In this document: positions 1-7,823 of the stretch, piece by piece
Layout: each line of letters opens with the position of its first letter
Position numbering within the stretch: the stretch's first letter is position 1
Source of the DNA: an uncultured Prevotellaceae bacterium
GTDB taxonomy: Bacteria; Bacteroidota; Bacteroidia; Bacteroidales; Bacteroidaceae
DNA: 64,000 nucleotides
Direction of reading: 5' to 3'
NCBI GenBank assembly: GCA_900314655.1
Contig: OMWC01000009.1
Span: forward strand, 34,901-98,900
Notes under the pieces: generated by a model
Database searches by the model: none
Seen by the model: the letters and a program-made list of their open reading frames with translations, nothing else
Told to the model about the DNA's origin: nothing
Translations under genes and position numbers: made by a program

Positions 1-1
1 C

Positions 2-292
2 GAGTTCATGCGTGCCTTCAACATGCTCTACGCCCTGGAGCCACAGCCCTCCAAGAAAGCCATCCGCTACAAGCTGATGACCGACCCCGTATCAGGCGAC
101 TCCTTCTACGGAGCCCCCGATTCATCGTTCAACGCCCCCTGGGAAATTCTCCTCGGCAAGGAAGTCACCAAAGACAAAGACGTTGACCTCGATGACACCG
201 CCCTGGTGGCTAACTGCCTCATCAACGTGGTCTTCCTCGGCAAGCATCCTCAGGAATACGAGGATTCCTACCAGAAACTCATTCGCGCATAA
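2..292 (+). CDS. C-terminal part of an unrecognised protein (5' end outside window)
   Basis: The frame is open at the left edge, so only the last 96 codons or so are present; the first internal ATG is at 8. The visible part is soluble, acidic towards its end, and has no signal peptide, membrane segment or motif I can assign. It ends at a TAA that is followed within a few bases by a 22-bp tandem repeat and then by an AT-rich inverted-repeat element, a setting more like the edge of an accessory region than the housekeeping genes that follow. I do not recognise the family. Coding status is fairly sure because the frame is long and codon use matches the neighbours. Confidence 0.7.
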   Translation, partial: EFMRAFNMLYALEPQPSKKAIRYKLMTDPVSGDSFYGAPDSSFNAPWEILLGKEVTKDKDVDLDDTALVANCLINVVFLGKHPQEYEDSYQKLIRA

Positions 293-295
293 GAC

Positions 296-361
296 ATATT
301 TTTACGCCCGGGAACTGATATTTTTCCGTAGAGGAAGTGATATTCTTGCAAATGTGGGTGC
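296..361. repeat. 22-bp-period degenerate tandem repeat, 3 units
   Basis: Units start at 296, 318 and 340, an exact 22-bp step. Each begins ATATTTTT or ATATTCTT and units 1 and 2 share a later GGAA and a final TG. The array starts three bases after the stop codon of the first gene, in the convergent space before the gene ending at 616. Two other arrays in this window have the same period but different sequence. Confidence 0.6.
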
Positions 362-362
362 T

Positions 363-576
363 GATTACAATCATTACATTCATTACATGTAATTTTCACC
401 TCCATATATCTGCATACTTATAGTTAGTTATAATATATAATATTAATATTATATATTATAACTAAATTATGATATCTATAGATTATTATATTTATAGATT
501 TATTTTACTAGATTGAACCCCTCGATTGATATGTGTACCCTAAAAAAACGATGTAATAAATGTAATGAATGTAATC
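363..576. mobile_element. MITE-like element with 27-bp terminal inverted repeats
   Basis: The left arm (363-389) and the reverse complement of the right arm (550-576) agree at 24 of 27 positions. Both arms are built of three 9-bp iterations of a TGTAATGAA-like word (CATTACATT on the left). The 160 bp between them are very AT-rich, hold a 42-bp perfect palindrome and contain no open frame. This fits a small non-autonomous element or an iteron-type protein-binding site. I see no clear target-site duplication, so mobility is an inference. Confidence 0.5.
424..465. repeat. 42-bp perfect AT-rich palindrome
   Basis: Bases 424-465 equal their own reverse complement at every position (centre between 444 and 445), outer arms TTAGTTATAA and TTATAACTAA. 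There is no loop, so it can extrude as a cruciform or form a long RNA hairpin. It lies inside the inverted-repeat element of 363-576. Confidence 0.85.
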
Positions 577-615
577 GAGCGGTTTATCCCCAGTTATTTC
601 TTTCCGTTTAAGCTG

Positions 616-1197
616 TCAGACGCCATCGTCCTCTTCGGCTTCCTCGTCATCGTCCTGATCCTGACCGTTGCTGGTGTCCATCGTGGTGTCGCGCTTGATG
701 CTGACATCGCCCATGCGGGTGACGGTGAGCACCATCGGGATGAACTCGTCGCTCAACACATCGGGAGAACCTACGCTGGCAGCGAAAATAAGGTTGTCGC
801 CATCGGCACGGTCAAGCACGATGCCGAGCAAGACACCGTTCTTCTTGGTCGACTCATCGAGGCAGCTGGCAAAGGCCTGCTTGGTGAAGTCGCGGTTGAA
901 GAATTCGGAGCCGTCAGGGCGCAGGATGCGCAGGTTGATGCGGTTGTCGTAGGCTTTCTTGCCCTGCTCCACTTCCACCATGGGCAGTTCGCGGTCCACC
1001 TTGCGGCTGACCACCACCTTGTAGGTCTTGCCTATCCACTCCACATCGTTCTGGGCATTCATATCCTGCATCACGACGGGGCCTGAGGGTTTCGGGGCCT
1101 CTGGCTTGGGGGCAATGATGACCGTGCTCTGTTTCTTCTCCTGGCAGGCCGTCAGCATCGTGGCGGCAGCCATCAATATAAATAGGTAACGTTTCAT
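616..1197 (-). CDS. DUF4738-type lipoprotein
   Basis: Predicted 193-residue lipoprotein. A basic start (MKRY) is followed by a hydrophobic stretch and the lipobox LTAC near residue 18, so signal peptidase II cleavage and membrane anchoring are expected. The mature part begins with a Lys/Pro-rich linker, continues as a compact domain of about 110 residues and ends in a strongly acidic tail rich in Asp and Glu. The layout fits the DUF4738 lipoproteins of Prevotella, of unknown function. I chose the start at 1197; the frame also has ATGs at 1218 and 1236, but those would put a charged stretch in front of the signal peptide. It is divergent from the DUF4230 gene at 1314. Confidence 0.75.
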   Translation of the reverse strand: MKRYLFILMAAATMLTACQEKKQSTVIIAPKPEAPKPSGPVVMQDMNAQNDVEWIGKTYKVVVSRKVDRELPMVEVEQGKKAYDNRINLRILRPDGSEFFNRDFTKQAFASCLDESTKKNGVLLGIVLDRADGDNLIFAASVGSPDVLSDEFIPMVLTVTRMGDVSIKRDTTMDTSNGQDQDDDEEAEEDDGV

Positions 1198-1298
1198 TCG
1201 TCTGTTCTTTTCATTCATTCTGATGCCTTTTTGCACCGAAAAGTTTTATAAAAAACGAAAAAACGGGCCAAATAGTATCTGCAATGAAGATTTTTTAT

Positions 1299-1306
1299 TA
1301 TTTTTG
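1299..1306 (+). promoter_or_regulatory. -7 promoter element, leaderless arrangement
   Basis: TATTTTTG matches the Bacteroidota -7 consensus TAnnTTTG and ends seven bases before the ATG at 1314. A start site about five bases downstream would leave almost no 5' leader. No convincing -33 TTTG is seen. Its position argues against the upstream in-frame ATG at 1284. Confidence 0.55.
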
Positions 1307-1313
1307 CATCCGT

Positions 1314-1982
1314 ATGAAACAATCCATTTGCTACATATCGCTCTTGCTTCTGCTGCTGACTGGCTGCGGGGGCAATAAGAAGGCTGAGCGCAAGGCTGAG
1401 CCGCTGGACACGATTCCGATGATGGTGATGCAGATACAGAAGTGCTCCAAGCTCTATACCGCCGAGTATCACCTGCACAAGATCGTGACCCACGACGACC
1501 AGATGCGACTCAAGGGTACTTTCCTGGCACGGGAATTTGACATCACGCTGCCCTTCGGCAACCGCCGTATTGCCATCCCGATGAATGCCACGATGAAGGC
1601 GTATATCGACTTCAGCGACTTCTCGGAGAAGAACGTGCGCCGACGCGGGAAGAAGATTGAGATCATGCTCCCCGACCCGAAGGTGGAGCTCACTCAGAGC
1701 AAGATAGACCATCAGGAAATCAAGAAGCAGGTGAGCATCCTGCGCGGAAGCTTCACCGACGAGGAGATGGCCAACTACGAGCGGCAGGGACGTGCTGCCA
1801 TCCTGAACGACATTCCCAAGCTGGGCATCATCGGCATGGCCCGGGAGGGCGCTGCCCATACGCTGATACCGATGATCATGCAGATGGGCTACGAGGAGAA
1901 CGACATCACCATCACGTTCCGCAAGGAGTTCACTCTCGAAGACTTGCCCACGCTGCTCGATGCGAAGTCTATTGCGAAATGA
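1314..1982 (+). CDS. DUF4230 lipoprotein
   Basis: Predicted 222-residue lipoprotein of the DUF4230 family, function unknown. The signal peptide is followed by the lipobox LTGC and a short charged linker; a mixed alpha/beta domain with the family's typical ITLPFGN and IMLPDPKVE strands follows. The start is placed at 1314 because a -7 element lies at 1299-1306 and because this ATG gives a clean signal peptide; the frame opens earlier, at 1284. It precedes a second DUF4230 gene, so the two are probably paralogues acting together at the membrane. Confidence 0.8.
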   Translation: MKQSICYISLLLLLLTGCGGNKKAERKAEPLDTIPMMVMQIQKCSKLYTAEYHLHKIVTHDDQMRLKGTFLAREFDITLPFGNRRIAIPMNATMKAYIDFSDFSEKNVRRRGKKIEIMLPDPKVELTQSKIDHQEIKKQVSILRGSFTDEEMANYERQGRAAILNDIPKLGIIGMAREGAAHTLIPMIMQMGYEENDITITFRKEFTLEDLPTLLDAKSIAK

Positions 1983-2004
1983 GAAAATGAGAAAATGAGA
2001 AATT
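1981..2004. repeat. Short low-complexity repeat (GAGAAAAT units)
   Basis: Three near-identical 8-bp units follow the stop codon of the first DUF4230 gene. The reverse complement of the same word string reappears at 15880-15898, inside the signal-peptide codons of the TPR gene, so it is a dispersed short repeat. Confidence 0.6.
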
Positions 2005-2053
2005 AAAGGCAGAGCCAGGCTTGCTTGAGCTATGCTGAATGTAGCCGAAATTC

Positions 2054-2731
2054 ATGAACAAAGTTCATAATATGAATGAGATAGAACAAACAAAGAAAGA
2101 ATATCAGGCCCCGAAGACCAACATCCTGGGCACCATCGGACGGTGGCTGCTCATCGCCTGCACGGCTATCATCCTGATTATCGCGGCCATCTTCTATTTC
2201 TCCTATCGCGCCATCACGCGCTCAAGCGCCGATATCGACGTGAACAGCACGATCGACGTGACGCCCACGCAGATAGAGTCGATGAAGCAAATCGGGGAAT
2301 GGGAGTTTCTGAGCATATCCAACGAGGAGATGATCGACACCGTGCGCCGGGGATTCTTCAGCGACGACGAGCTCATCCGCATCTACTACGGCACGCTCCG
2401 GCTGGGCATCAACATGCACAAGACCAAGCCCCACTTCATCAGGATGGAGAACGATACGCTCACCGTGACGCTGCCACCCATCGAACTGCTCGACGAGAAC
2501 TTCATCGACGAGGCTCGCACAAAGGCATTCTACGAAAGCGGCTCATGGGACGACCAGACGCGCGAAGACATGTATCAGCGGGCCGTCGTGAAGATGAAGG
2601 AACGCTGCCTGACGAGTGCCAACATCGCCAGTGCGCAGCAGAATGCTTCGCGCCAATTCTACCAGCTGATGCGCTCGATGGGGCATGAGAATGTGAAAAT
2701 CACATTCGAGAACCCTGCATCAAGCAAGTAA
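2054..2731 (+). CDS. DUF4230 membrane-anchored protein
   Basis: Predicted 225-residue protein with a polar N-terminus, one transmembrane helix (about residues 28-51) and a C-terminal DUF4230 domain facing the periplasm. The strand TVTLPPIELLDE matches the DPKVE region of the preceding lipoprotein, and both end in a segment like ENDITITF or ENVKITF, which supports paralogy. An alternative start is the ATG at 2072, six codons downstream; neither has a Shine-Dalgarno sequence. It lies 71 bp after the first DUF4230 gene and 41 bp before a symporter gene, so the three may be one transcript. Biochemical role unknown. Confidence 0.8.
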   Translation: MNKVHNMNEIEQTKKEYQAPKTNILGTIGRWLLIACTAIILIIAAIFYFSYRAITRSSADIDVNSTIDVTPTQIESMKQIGEWEFLSISNEEMIDTVRRGFFSDDELIRIYYGTLRLGINMHKTKPHFIRMENDTLTVTLPPIELLDENFIDEARTKAFYESGSWDDQTREDMYQRAVVKMKERCLTSANIASAQQNASRQFYQLMRSMGHENVKITFENPASSK

Positions 2732-2772
2732 TCACCAAGAAACCATAACACATTCACGCCCAACATAATACA

Positions 2773-4122
2773 ATGGAATATCTGAACGACTTCTTCACCG
2801 ACCTGAGCGGCCTGCTTTGGGGATGGCCCATGATTATCCTGCTGCTCGGCACGCATATTTTCCTCACCGTCAGACTACGCTTTCCGCAACGCCACCTTTG
2901 GACGGCCATCAAGCTATCCGTCAGCCGCGACAAGGATGCCGCCGGCAACGTGAGTCAGTTTGGAGCCTTGGCCACGGCGCTTGCTGCCACCATCGGAACG
3001 GGCAACATCGTGGGCGTGGCTACGGCCGTGGCTTTGGGAGGACCGGGAGCCGTGCTATGGTGCTGGCTGACGGGTCTGTTCGGCATTTCCACGAAATATG
3101 CCGAGGGTCTGCTGGCCGTGAAATATCGCGTGAAAACGGAAGACGGACGATTGCTGGGAGGACCGATGTATGCGCTTGAGCGGGGACTTGGCTGGAAATG
3201 GATGGCCGTGCTCTTTGCGGTCTTCACGGCCATTGCATCCTTCGGAATCGGCAACACGGTGCAGGCCAATGCCATCGCCACACTCACCTACGAGACCTAT
3301 CAGATAGACCCCGTCATCACGGGCTTGGTCATTGCCGTGCTGATCGGCCTTGTGGTCTTGGGCGGCATCAAGAGCATTGCGCGTGTATGCACGGCACTCG
3401 TGCCTTTTATGGCCATTTTCTACGTGATTGGCTGTATTGTCATTCTCTTCCTGAACGGTCAGTATGTATGGCCCGCGCTGAAGCTGATCTGCGTATCGGC
3501 CTTTTCGCCCGAGGCTGCCGGAGGCGGTTTCGTGGGAAGTACGGTGATGCTTGCCGCCCGGTATGGTATTGCCCGCGGACTGTTCTCCAACGAATCGGGT
3601 ATGGGTAGCGCCCCAATCGTGGCTTCGGCTGCCCAGACGCGCAACCCCGTTCGCCAGGCGCTTGTTTCCTCGAGCGGCACATTCTGGGACACGGTCATCA
3701 TCTGCGCCTTGACGGGTCTGGTCATCGTCAGTTCGGTCATTGCCTATCCCGACATTTCTTACGAGAACGGTGCCACGCTCACCAAGATGGCTTTCTCCAA
3801 GATTCCGTATATTGGTGCGCCGTTGCTCACCTTCGGCTTGCTCACGTTTGCCTTCTCCACCATTCTCGGATGGGAGCTTTATGGCGAGCGTGCCGTGGAA
3901 TATCTCAAGGGAAAACGATGGACCATCTATTACCGCGTGCTCTATATCGTGGCGGTCTTCGTGGGTTCGATCATGAATCTGAGTATCGTGTGGAACCTGG
4001 CCGACTGCATGAATGCACTGATGGCTATCCCGAACTTGCTCTCGCTGTTGTTCCTCAGCGGCATCATCGTGCACGAGACGCGCAAGTATCTATGGCGCGA
4101 CCGGCTGGATCGCGATATGTGA
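2773..4122 (+). CDS. AGCS family sodium:alanine/glycine symporter
   Basis: Predicted 449-residue inner-membrane symporter of the alanine or glycine:cation symporter (AGCS) family, about the usual length. Visible family marks are ATIGTGNIVGVATA near residue 75, the stretch PGAVLWCWLTGLFG with STKYAEGLLAVKYR near residues 95-120, and NESGMGSAPIV near residue 277. About ten hydrophobic segments are evident. The reaction is sodium-coupled uptake of small neutral amino acids; which one cannot be told from sequence. It follows two DUF4230 genes in the same direction and converges with the gene at 4151, leaving only 28 bp. Confidence 0.92.
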   Translation: MEYLNDFFTDLSGLLWGWPMIILLLGTHIFLTVRLRFPQRHLWTAIKLSVSRDKDAAGNVSQFGALATALAATIGTGNIVGVATAVALGGPGAVLWCWLTGLFGISTKYAEGLLAVKYRVKTEDGRLLGGPMYALERGLGWKWMAVLFAVFTAIASFGIGNTVQANAIATLTYETYQIDPVITGLVIAVLIGLVVLGGIKSIARVCTALVPFMAIFYVIGCIVILFLNGQYVWPALKLICVSAFSPEAAGGGFVGSTVMLAARYGIARGLFSNESGMGSAPIVASAAQTRNPVRQALVSSSGTFWDTVIICALTGLVIVSSVIAYPDISYENGATLTKMAFSKIPYIGAPLLTFGLLTFAFSTILGWELYGERAVEYLKGKRWTIYYRVLYIVAVFVGSIMNLSIVWNLADCMNALMAIPNLLSLLFLSGIIVHETRKYLWRDRLDRDM

Positions 4123-4150
4123 TTGACGATAACGTTAACCTGAATAAGAA

Positions 4151-5395
4151 TCAGTACTTCTTGCGCAGCTTGCCGATGGCATTCTCCAGGCTTTCGGTAG
4201 GCTCGATGATATTATAGTCGGCCCAGAAGTTGGGGTCGTCAAAATAATCCACCTTGTCAAAGAAAGCATCGCGCTGGTAGAATGAGTCGCGGCCACGGAT
4301 GGGCTTCACGTCCTGGTCAGTCCAGTCGGTTATCACCAGTTCGCTCATGGCCGTAAAAGACGTGGAGAAGAGGCGTTTCTTCCAGTCGCAATTGAAGCGG
4401 AACAACGTGCGCACATAATTGATGCGCATGCGGTTATCCTGAGTCGTGTAACTCACGGTGACACTCATCTCGCGAGGCTTGAAGCGCACGCCTGCCGGTT
4501 TCTTCACCAGCATTCGCTGAGTGGCCTTATCCTTATCGCGCATGTCGAGTGAGAGTTCTCCGCGGGTAAATGCCAGCGTCTCCTGGTCAATATGGAAAAC
4601 GCCCTCATACAAGGCCCACGGTGACGAATAGATAGGCGTAATCCTGATGACAAATTGCAGGCGGCCATCGGTCATCACGGGGTCTTCCATCGAAAACTCA
4701 TAGTGAGTCAGGTCTTCAGGGTCGAGCACGAAATCCTTGTTTTTCACGAAGTCAAGATAGATCGGCGTGTTGGGACCTCCCAGAATCTTCACGCCCAACG
4801 TGTCAGACGTCTTGGGGCTCACCAGCCTTCGGCCCTTCTCTATCGACACACGTCCCAGGTCGATGTGGCTTTTGTAAGAAGGTTTGTAGAGATTGGCCAC
4901 GGCCTCAGCGATATTGATATAGCGGCTGCGCTTCTGCACGCATTCGCGATAGAAACACTTCATCATCTCGGGGTGCTGCGGATAATTGTCCACAATCTTG
5001 TCGAGTGCCTCGTAGAAGATACGCTTGGCATCGCCCGACTTGACCACGACGTCGCTGAGCACCACCGTGTTGGGCTTCATCTTGATGACCAGGTTGCCTT
5101 GCAGGTTATCGGGTATCTCATAATGCAACGACTGATAGCCTACGTGCGTCAAATCGAGCACTCCAATCCTGTGTGAAGACTTGATCGTGAAGAATCCCTC
5201 TTCGTTGGTCACGGTGGACACACGCTCACCGCTCACGCTCACGTTGACATAAGGCAACCGCCGCCCACGCTGATCAGTCACCACACCACTCACGGCAAAC
5301 TTCTTGTCAGCCTGCCCGATATCTTGCGCGCCCGCTGTTGCCGTGACGAGCATCATCAGCAACAGAATGCCATATTTCCGTAATACCTCCTTCAT
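4151..5395 (-). CDS. Carboxypeptidase-regulatory-like domain outer-envelope protein
   Basis: Predicted 414-residue exported protein. After a signal peptide ending near AGAQ, residues about 30-110 form a CarboxypepD_reg-like beta-sandwich (FAVSGVVTDQRGRRLPYVNV, then VTNEEGFFTI and VGYQSLHYEI), as in TonB-receptor N-termini. The rest, about 300 residues, resembles the soluble part of DUF5686-like proteins; no TonB plug or full barrel follows. It is probably a periplasmic or outer-membrane protein of unknown role. A good promoter lies just upstream at 5435-5465. Confidence 0.75.
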   Translation of the reverse strand: MKEVLRKYGILLLMMLVTATAGAQDIGQADKKFAVSGVVTDQRGRRLPYVNVSVSGERVSTVTNEEGFFTIKSSHRIGVLDLTHVGYQSLHYEIPDNLQGNLVIKMKPNTVVLSDVVVKSGDAKRIFYEALDKIVDNYPQHPEMMKCFYRECVQKRSRYINIAEAVANLYKPSYKSHIDLGRVSIEKGRRLVSPKTSDTLGVKILGGPNTPIYLDFVKNKDFVLDPEDLTHYEFSMEDPVMTDGRLQFVIRITPIYSSPWALYEGVFHIDQETLAFTRGELSLDMRDKDKATQRMLVKKPAGVRFKPREMSVTVSYTTQDNRMRINYVRTLFRFNCDWKKRLFSTSFTAMSELVITDWTDQDVKPIRGRDSFYQRDAFFDKVDYFDDPNFWADYNIIEPTESLENAIGKLRKKY

Positions 5396-5434
5396 AGCCG
5401 TGATTGCTTAAAAACATGATGATTATTCTATGTG

Positions 5435-5465
5435 CAAAGATAATGCAATAGGTTGAATAATCAAA
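5435..5465 (-). promoter_or_regulatory. Promoter for the gene at 4151-5395
   Basis: Read on the minus strand: TTTG (5465-5462), 19 bp spacer, TATCTTTG (5442-5435). Both boxes and the spacing fit the Bacteroidota promoter. The leader to the ATG is about 35 nt. Confidence 0.7.
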
Positions 5466-5519
5466 ATTAAATTACAATAATTTGACAAAGGAAGCAAGGA
5501 AAGGGGAAAAAAAGATACA

Positions 5520-6206
5520 TTACGCGAACAGGCAGAAAACACCTGCCAAGATAAAGAGCACGGCAATGATACGCGTGAGCCATGCTTTCATCGATTGCAT
5601 CCGACGGTTCAGACGGGCAAAGGAACTGAAACTGAAGGCAAACACCCACGACATGATGATGACCGGAAGCCCGGTACCGACGGCAAAGGCCACGGGAAGC
5701 AGATAGCCGTAGCTGGACTCCACGCTCAACGGAATAAGCATACCGAAATAGACGATGCCACTCTCCGGACAGAAAGCCAAGGCAAAGAGCAAGCCCAGCA
5801 AGATGGGGCCAGCCTTCTTGCCGCCGAAAGGCAGATGGGGCACGTGGTCGTGATGGTGGAGCAGGTCGTTATATAAGAGGTAAAGCCCGATCAGGATAAG
5901 CAGCGGCCCCAGGATGCGCTCGCCCCACTCCGACATGACCTCGCCAAAATGGAGCAGCTCTGCCCCACCCCGGATGAGCAGGATGAGCACGGCCCCGAGA
6001 AGAGAATAGCTGATGGTGCGGCCAAGGGTATAGAGCAGACCGTCGATGAATACCTGCCTACGGTTGTCAACATCCTTGCCGATATAACCCATGGCGGCTA
6101 TATTCGTGGCCATCGGACAAGGATGGAGCGCCACCAGCACCCCAAGCACAAAGGCCGTCAGCAAGGGCCATTGAGAATTCTCTACCAACGTCTGCAACTC
6201 TGTCAT
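5520..6206 (-). CDS. DsbD/CcdA-like membrane permease, ArsG-type
   Basis: Predicted 228-residue protein with six to seven transmembrane helices in the DsbD/CcdA/LysE-like fold. Two Cys-Pro motifs stand out: LHPCPMATN in the first helix and LAFCPESGIVYFG in the middle; between them is a His-rich loop (LLHHHDHVPH) that could bind metal. Such proteins in Bacteroides are annotated as ArsG-type efflux permeases or as cytochrome-c-biogenesis-like proteins; no other arsenic gene is present here, so the substrate is open. The frame opens at 6251, but a -7 element at 6215-6222 makes the ATG at 6206 the likely start. It is divergent from radA. Confidence 0.75.
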   Translation of the reverse strand: MTELQTLVENSQWPLLTAFVLGVLVALHPCPMATNIAAMGYIGKDVDNRRQVFIDGLLYTLGRTISYSLLGAVLILLIRGGAELLHFGEVMSEWGERILGPLLILIGLYLLYNDLLHHHDHVPHLPFGGKKAGPILLGLLFALAFCPESGIVYFGMLIPLSVESSYGYLLPVAFAVGTGLPVIIMSWVFAFSFSSFARLNRRMQSMKAWLTRIIAVLFILAGVFCLFA

Positions 6207-6214
6207 AGCGAGTG

Positions 6215-6222
6215 CAAAGTTA
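6215..6222 (-). promoter_or_regulatory. -7 element, leaderless arrangement
   Basis: Minus-strand TAACTTTG ends eight bases before the ATG at 6206, leaving little or no leader. The best -33-like TTTG lies at 6252-6249, a longer than usual spacer of 26 bp. Confidence 0.5.
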
Positions 6223-6262
6223 CAAAGAAGTAAGCAGATAACGAAAAACAAAGCCGCTTTTA

Positions 6263-6294
6263 TTTGCTTTTGTGCTCATTATTTTGTAATTTTG
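6263..6294 (+). promoter_or_regulatory. radA promoter
   Basis: TTTG (6263-6266), 20 bp spacer, TAATTTTG (6287-6294): a full match to the Bacteroidota promoter. It ends eight bases before the radA ATG, so the mRNA is probably leaderless. Confidence 0.75.
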
Positions 6295-6302
6295 TCGGCA
6301 AT

Positions 6303-7706
6303 ATGGCAAAAGACAAGATAGCCTACGTCTGCGAGAATTGCGGACAGGAATCGGCAAAATGGATAGGAAAATGCCCGGCCTGCGGACAGTGGAACACGTT
6401 CAAGGAAATCCGGATAGCAAACGACAGCGGCCAGCAGGCAGCCCGTTCGGCGGCTTCCCACGTCAGGGAGTCAACCATCGGCAGCAAGAACCGTCCCATG
6501 CGATTGCGCGATATTTCGGGCAAGGACGAACCGCGCATCGACATGCACGACGGAGAACTGAACCGGGTGCTGGGTGGCGGATTGGTGCCCGGCAGCATCA
6601 TCCTGCTGGGCGGTGAACCAGGCATCGGCAAGAGTACGCTGACCTTGCAGACCGTGCTCGGCATGGCTGAACGGAAGATACTCTACGTGAGCGGTGAGGA
6701 AAGCGCCCACCAGCTGAAGATGCGCGCCGAAAGACTCATGCAGACAACGATGGATGCCCAACAGGACAATCTGCTCATCCTGACCGAAACATCCCTTGAG
6801 AACATCTTCACTTATATTAAAGAGGTGAAGCCCGAAATCGTAATCATCGACTCCATCCAGACGATTTCCACCGAAGACGTGGATTCCTCGCCAGGCAGCA
6901 TCACGCAGGTACGCGAATGCGCCTCTGCCCTGCTCCGCTTTGCCAAGTCGAGCAGCGTGCCGGTCATCCTGATTGGCCACATCAACAAGGAAGGCACGCT
7001 GGCCGGACCGAAGATTCTGGAGCATATCGTGGACACCGTGATTCAGTTTGAGGGTGACCAGCATTATATGTACCGCATCCTACGGGCGATGAAAAACCGT
7101 TTCGGTTCCACCTCCGAACTGGGCATCTACGAAATGCAGCAGAACGGACTCCGCCAGGTGAGCAATCCCTCGGAACTGCTGCTCACGCAAGACCACGAAG
7201 GGCTTTCGGGCATTGCCATCTCGAGTGCCATCGAAGGTGTGCGACCCTTCCTCGTGGAGATTCAGGCTTTGGTTTCCACGGCTGCCTACGGAACACCCCA
7301 GCGCACCGCCACCGGATTCGACCAGCGACGGCTCAACATGCTGCTGGCCGTCTTGGAGAAGCGGGTGGGATTCAAGCTCATCCAGAAAGACGTGTTCATC
7401 AATATTGCCGGCGGGCTGCGCGTCACCGATCTGGCCATGGACCTTTCGGTCATAGCGGCAGTACTCTCTTCCAACGTTGACACCCCGATAGAAAGCGGCT
7501 GGTGCATGGCAGGCGAAGTGGGTCTCTCGGGCGAGGTGCGCCCCGTGAGCCGCATCGAGCAACGCATCGGCGAGGCCGAGAAACTGGGCTTCACCCACAT
7601 GATCATTCCCAAATACAACATGCAGGGTCTGGCCCACCGCCATTTCAACATAGAGTTGCATCCCGTGCGCAAAGTGGAGGAAGCGCTGCGCTGCCTCTTC
7701 GGGTAA
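6303..7706 (+). CDS. radA: DNA repair protein RadA (Sms)
   Basis: Predicted 467-residue RadA, a RecA-like ATPase and branch-migration helicase that processes recombination intermediates. In order: an N-terminal four-Cys zinc motif (CENCG and CPACG within the first 30 residues), Walker A GEPGIGKST near residue 103, Walker B region IVIIDSIQT, the RadA-specific KNRFG motif near residue 263, and a Lon-protease-like C-terminal domain. Length is normal. The frame opens at 6264 but the promoter at 6263-6294 overlaps that region, so 6303 is the start. It is divergent from the ArsG-like gene, and both appear to have leaderless transcripts. Confidence 0.97.
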   Translation: MAKDKIAYVCENCGQESAKWIGKCPACGQWNTFKEIRIANDSGQQAARSAASHVRESTIGSKNRPMRLRDISGKDEPRIDMHDGELNRVLGGGLVPGSIILLGGEPGIGKSTLTLQTVLGMAERKILYVSGEESAHQLKMRAERLMQTTMDAQQDNLLILTETSLENIFTYIKEVKPEIVIIDSIQTISTEDVDSSPGSITQVRECASALLRFAKSSSVPVILIGHINKEGTLAGPKILEHIVDTVIQFEGDQHYMYRILRAMKNRFGSTSELGIYEMQQNGLRQVSNPSELLLTQDHEGLSGIAISSAIEGVRPFLVEIQALVSTAAYGTPQRTATGFDQRRLNMLLAVLEKRVGFKLIQKDVFINIAGGLRVTDLAMDLSVIAAVLSSNVDTPIESGWCMAGEVGLSGEVRPVSRIEQRIGEAEKLGFTHMIIPKYNMQGLAHRHFNIELHPVRKVEEALRCLFG

Positions 7707-7727
7707 AACTGGCCTCGCGCAAACCTT

Positions 7728-7744
7728 TACGTTAAATTAACGTA
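7728..7744. promoter_or_regulatory. Candidate operator: perfect 17-bp palindrome upstream of uxaB
   Basis: TACGTTAAATTAACGTA is a perfect palindrome around a central base and ends four bases before the -33-like element of the uxaB promoter. Size and symmetry are those of a dimeric repressor or activator site. No regulator gene lies next to it. Confidence 0.5.
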
Positions 7745-7748
7745 TCTA

Positions 7749-7783
7749 TTTGCATCAAGATACAGAAGATTTTTATACCTTTG
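7749..7783 (+). promoter_or_regulatory. uxaB promoter
   Basis: TTTG (7749-7752), 23 bp spacer, TACCTTTG (7776-7783). The -7 element is consensus; the spacer is about two bases longer than usual, which often goes with activator dependence. The leader is about 35 nt. Confidence 0.6.
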
Positions 7784-7823
7784 CACTTGAAAACAAAAAT
7801 CTATTTAAAACAATAAACAAATC

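Noticed and set aside
3055..4074. 339-codon minus-strand open frame
   Set aside because: Antisense to the AGCS symporter; His/Arg-rich composition without domain.
5482..5706. Small plus-strand frame between the two minus-strand genes near 5.5 kb
   Set aside because: Mostly antisense to the ArsG-like gene, Lys/Arg-rich, with no promoter or conservation sign.
6207..6251. Longer N-terminus of the ArsG-like protein
   Set aside because: Would be encoded across and upstream of its own -7 element; the extension gives only an extra hydrophobic stretch.
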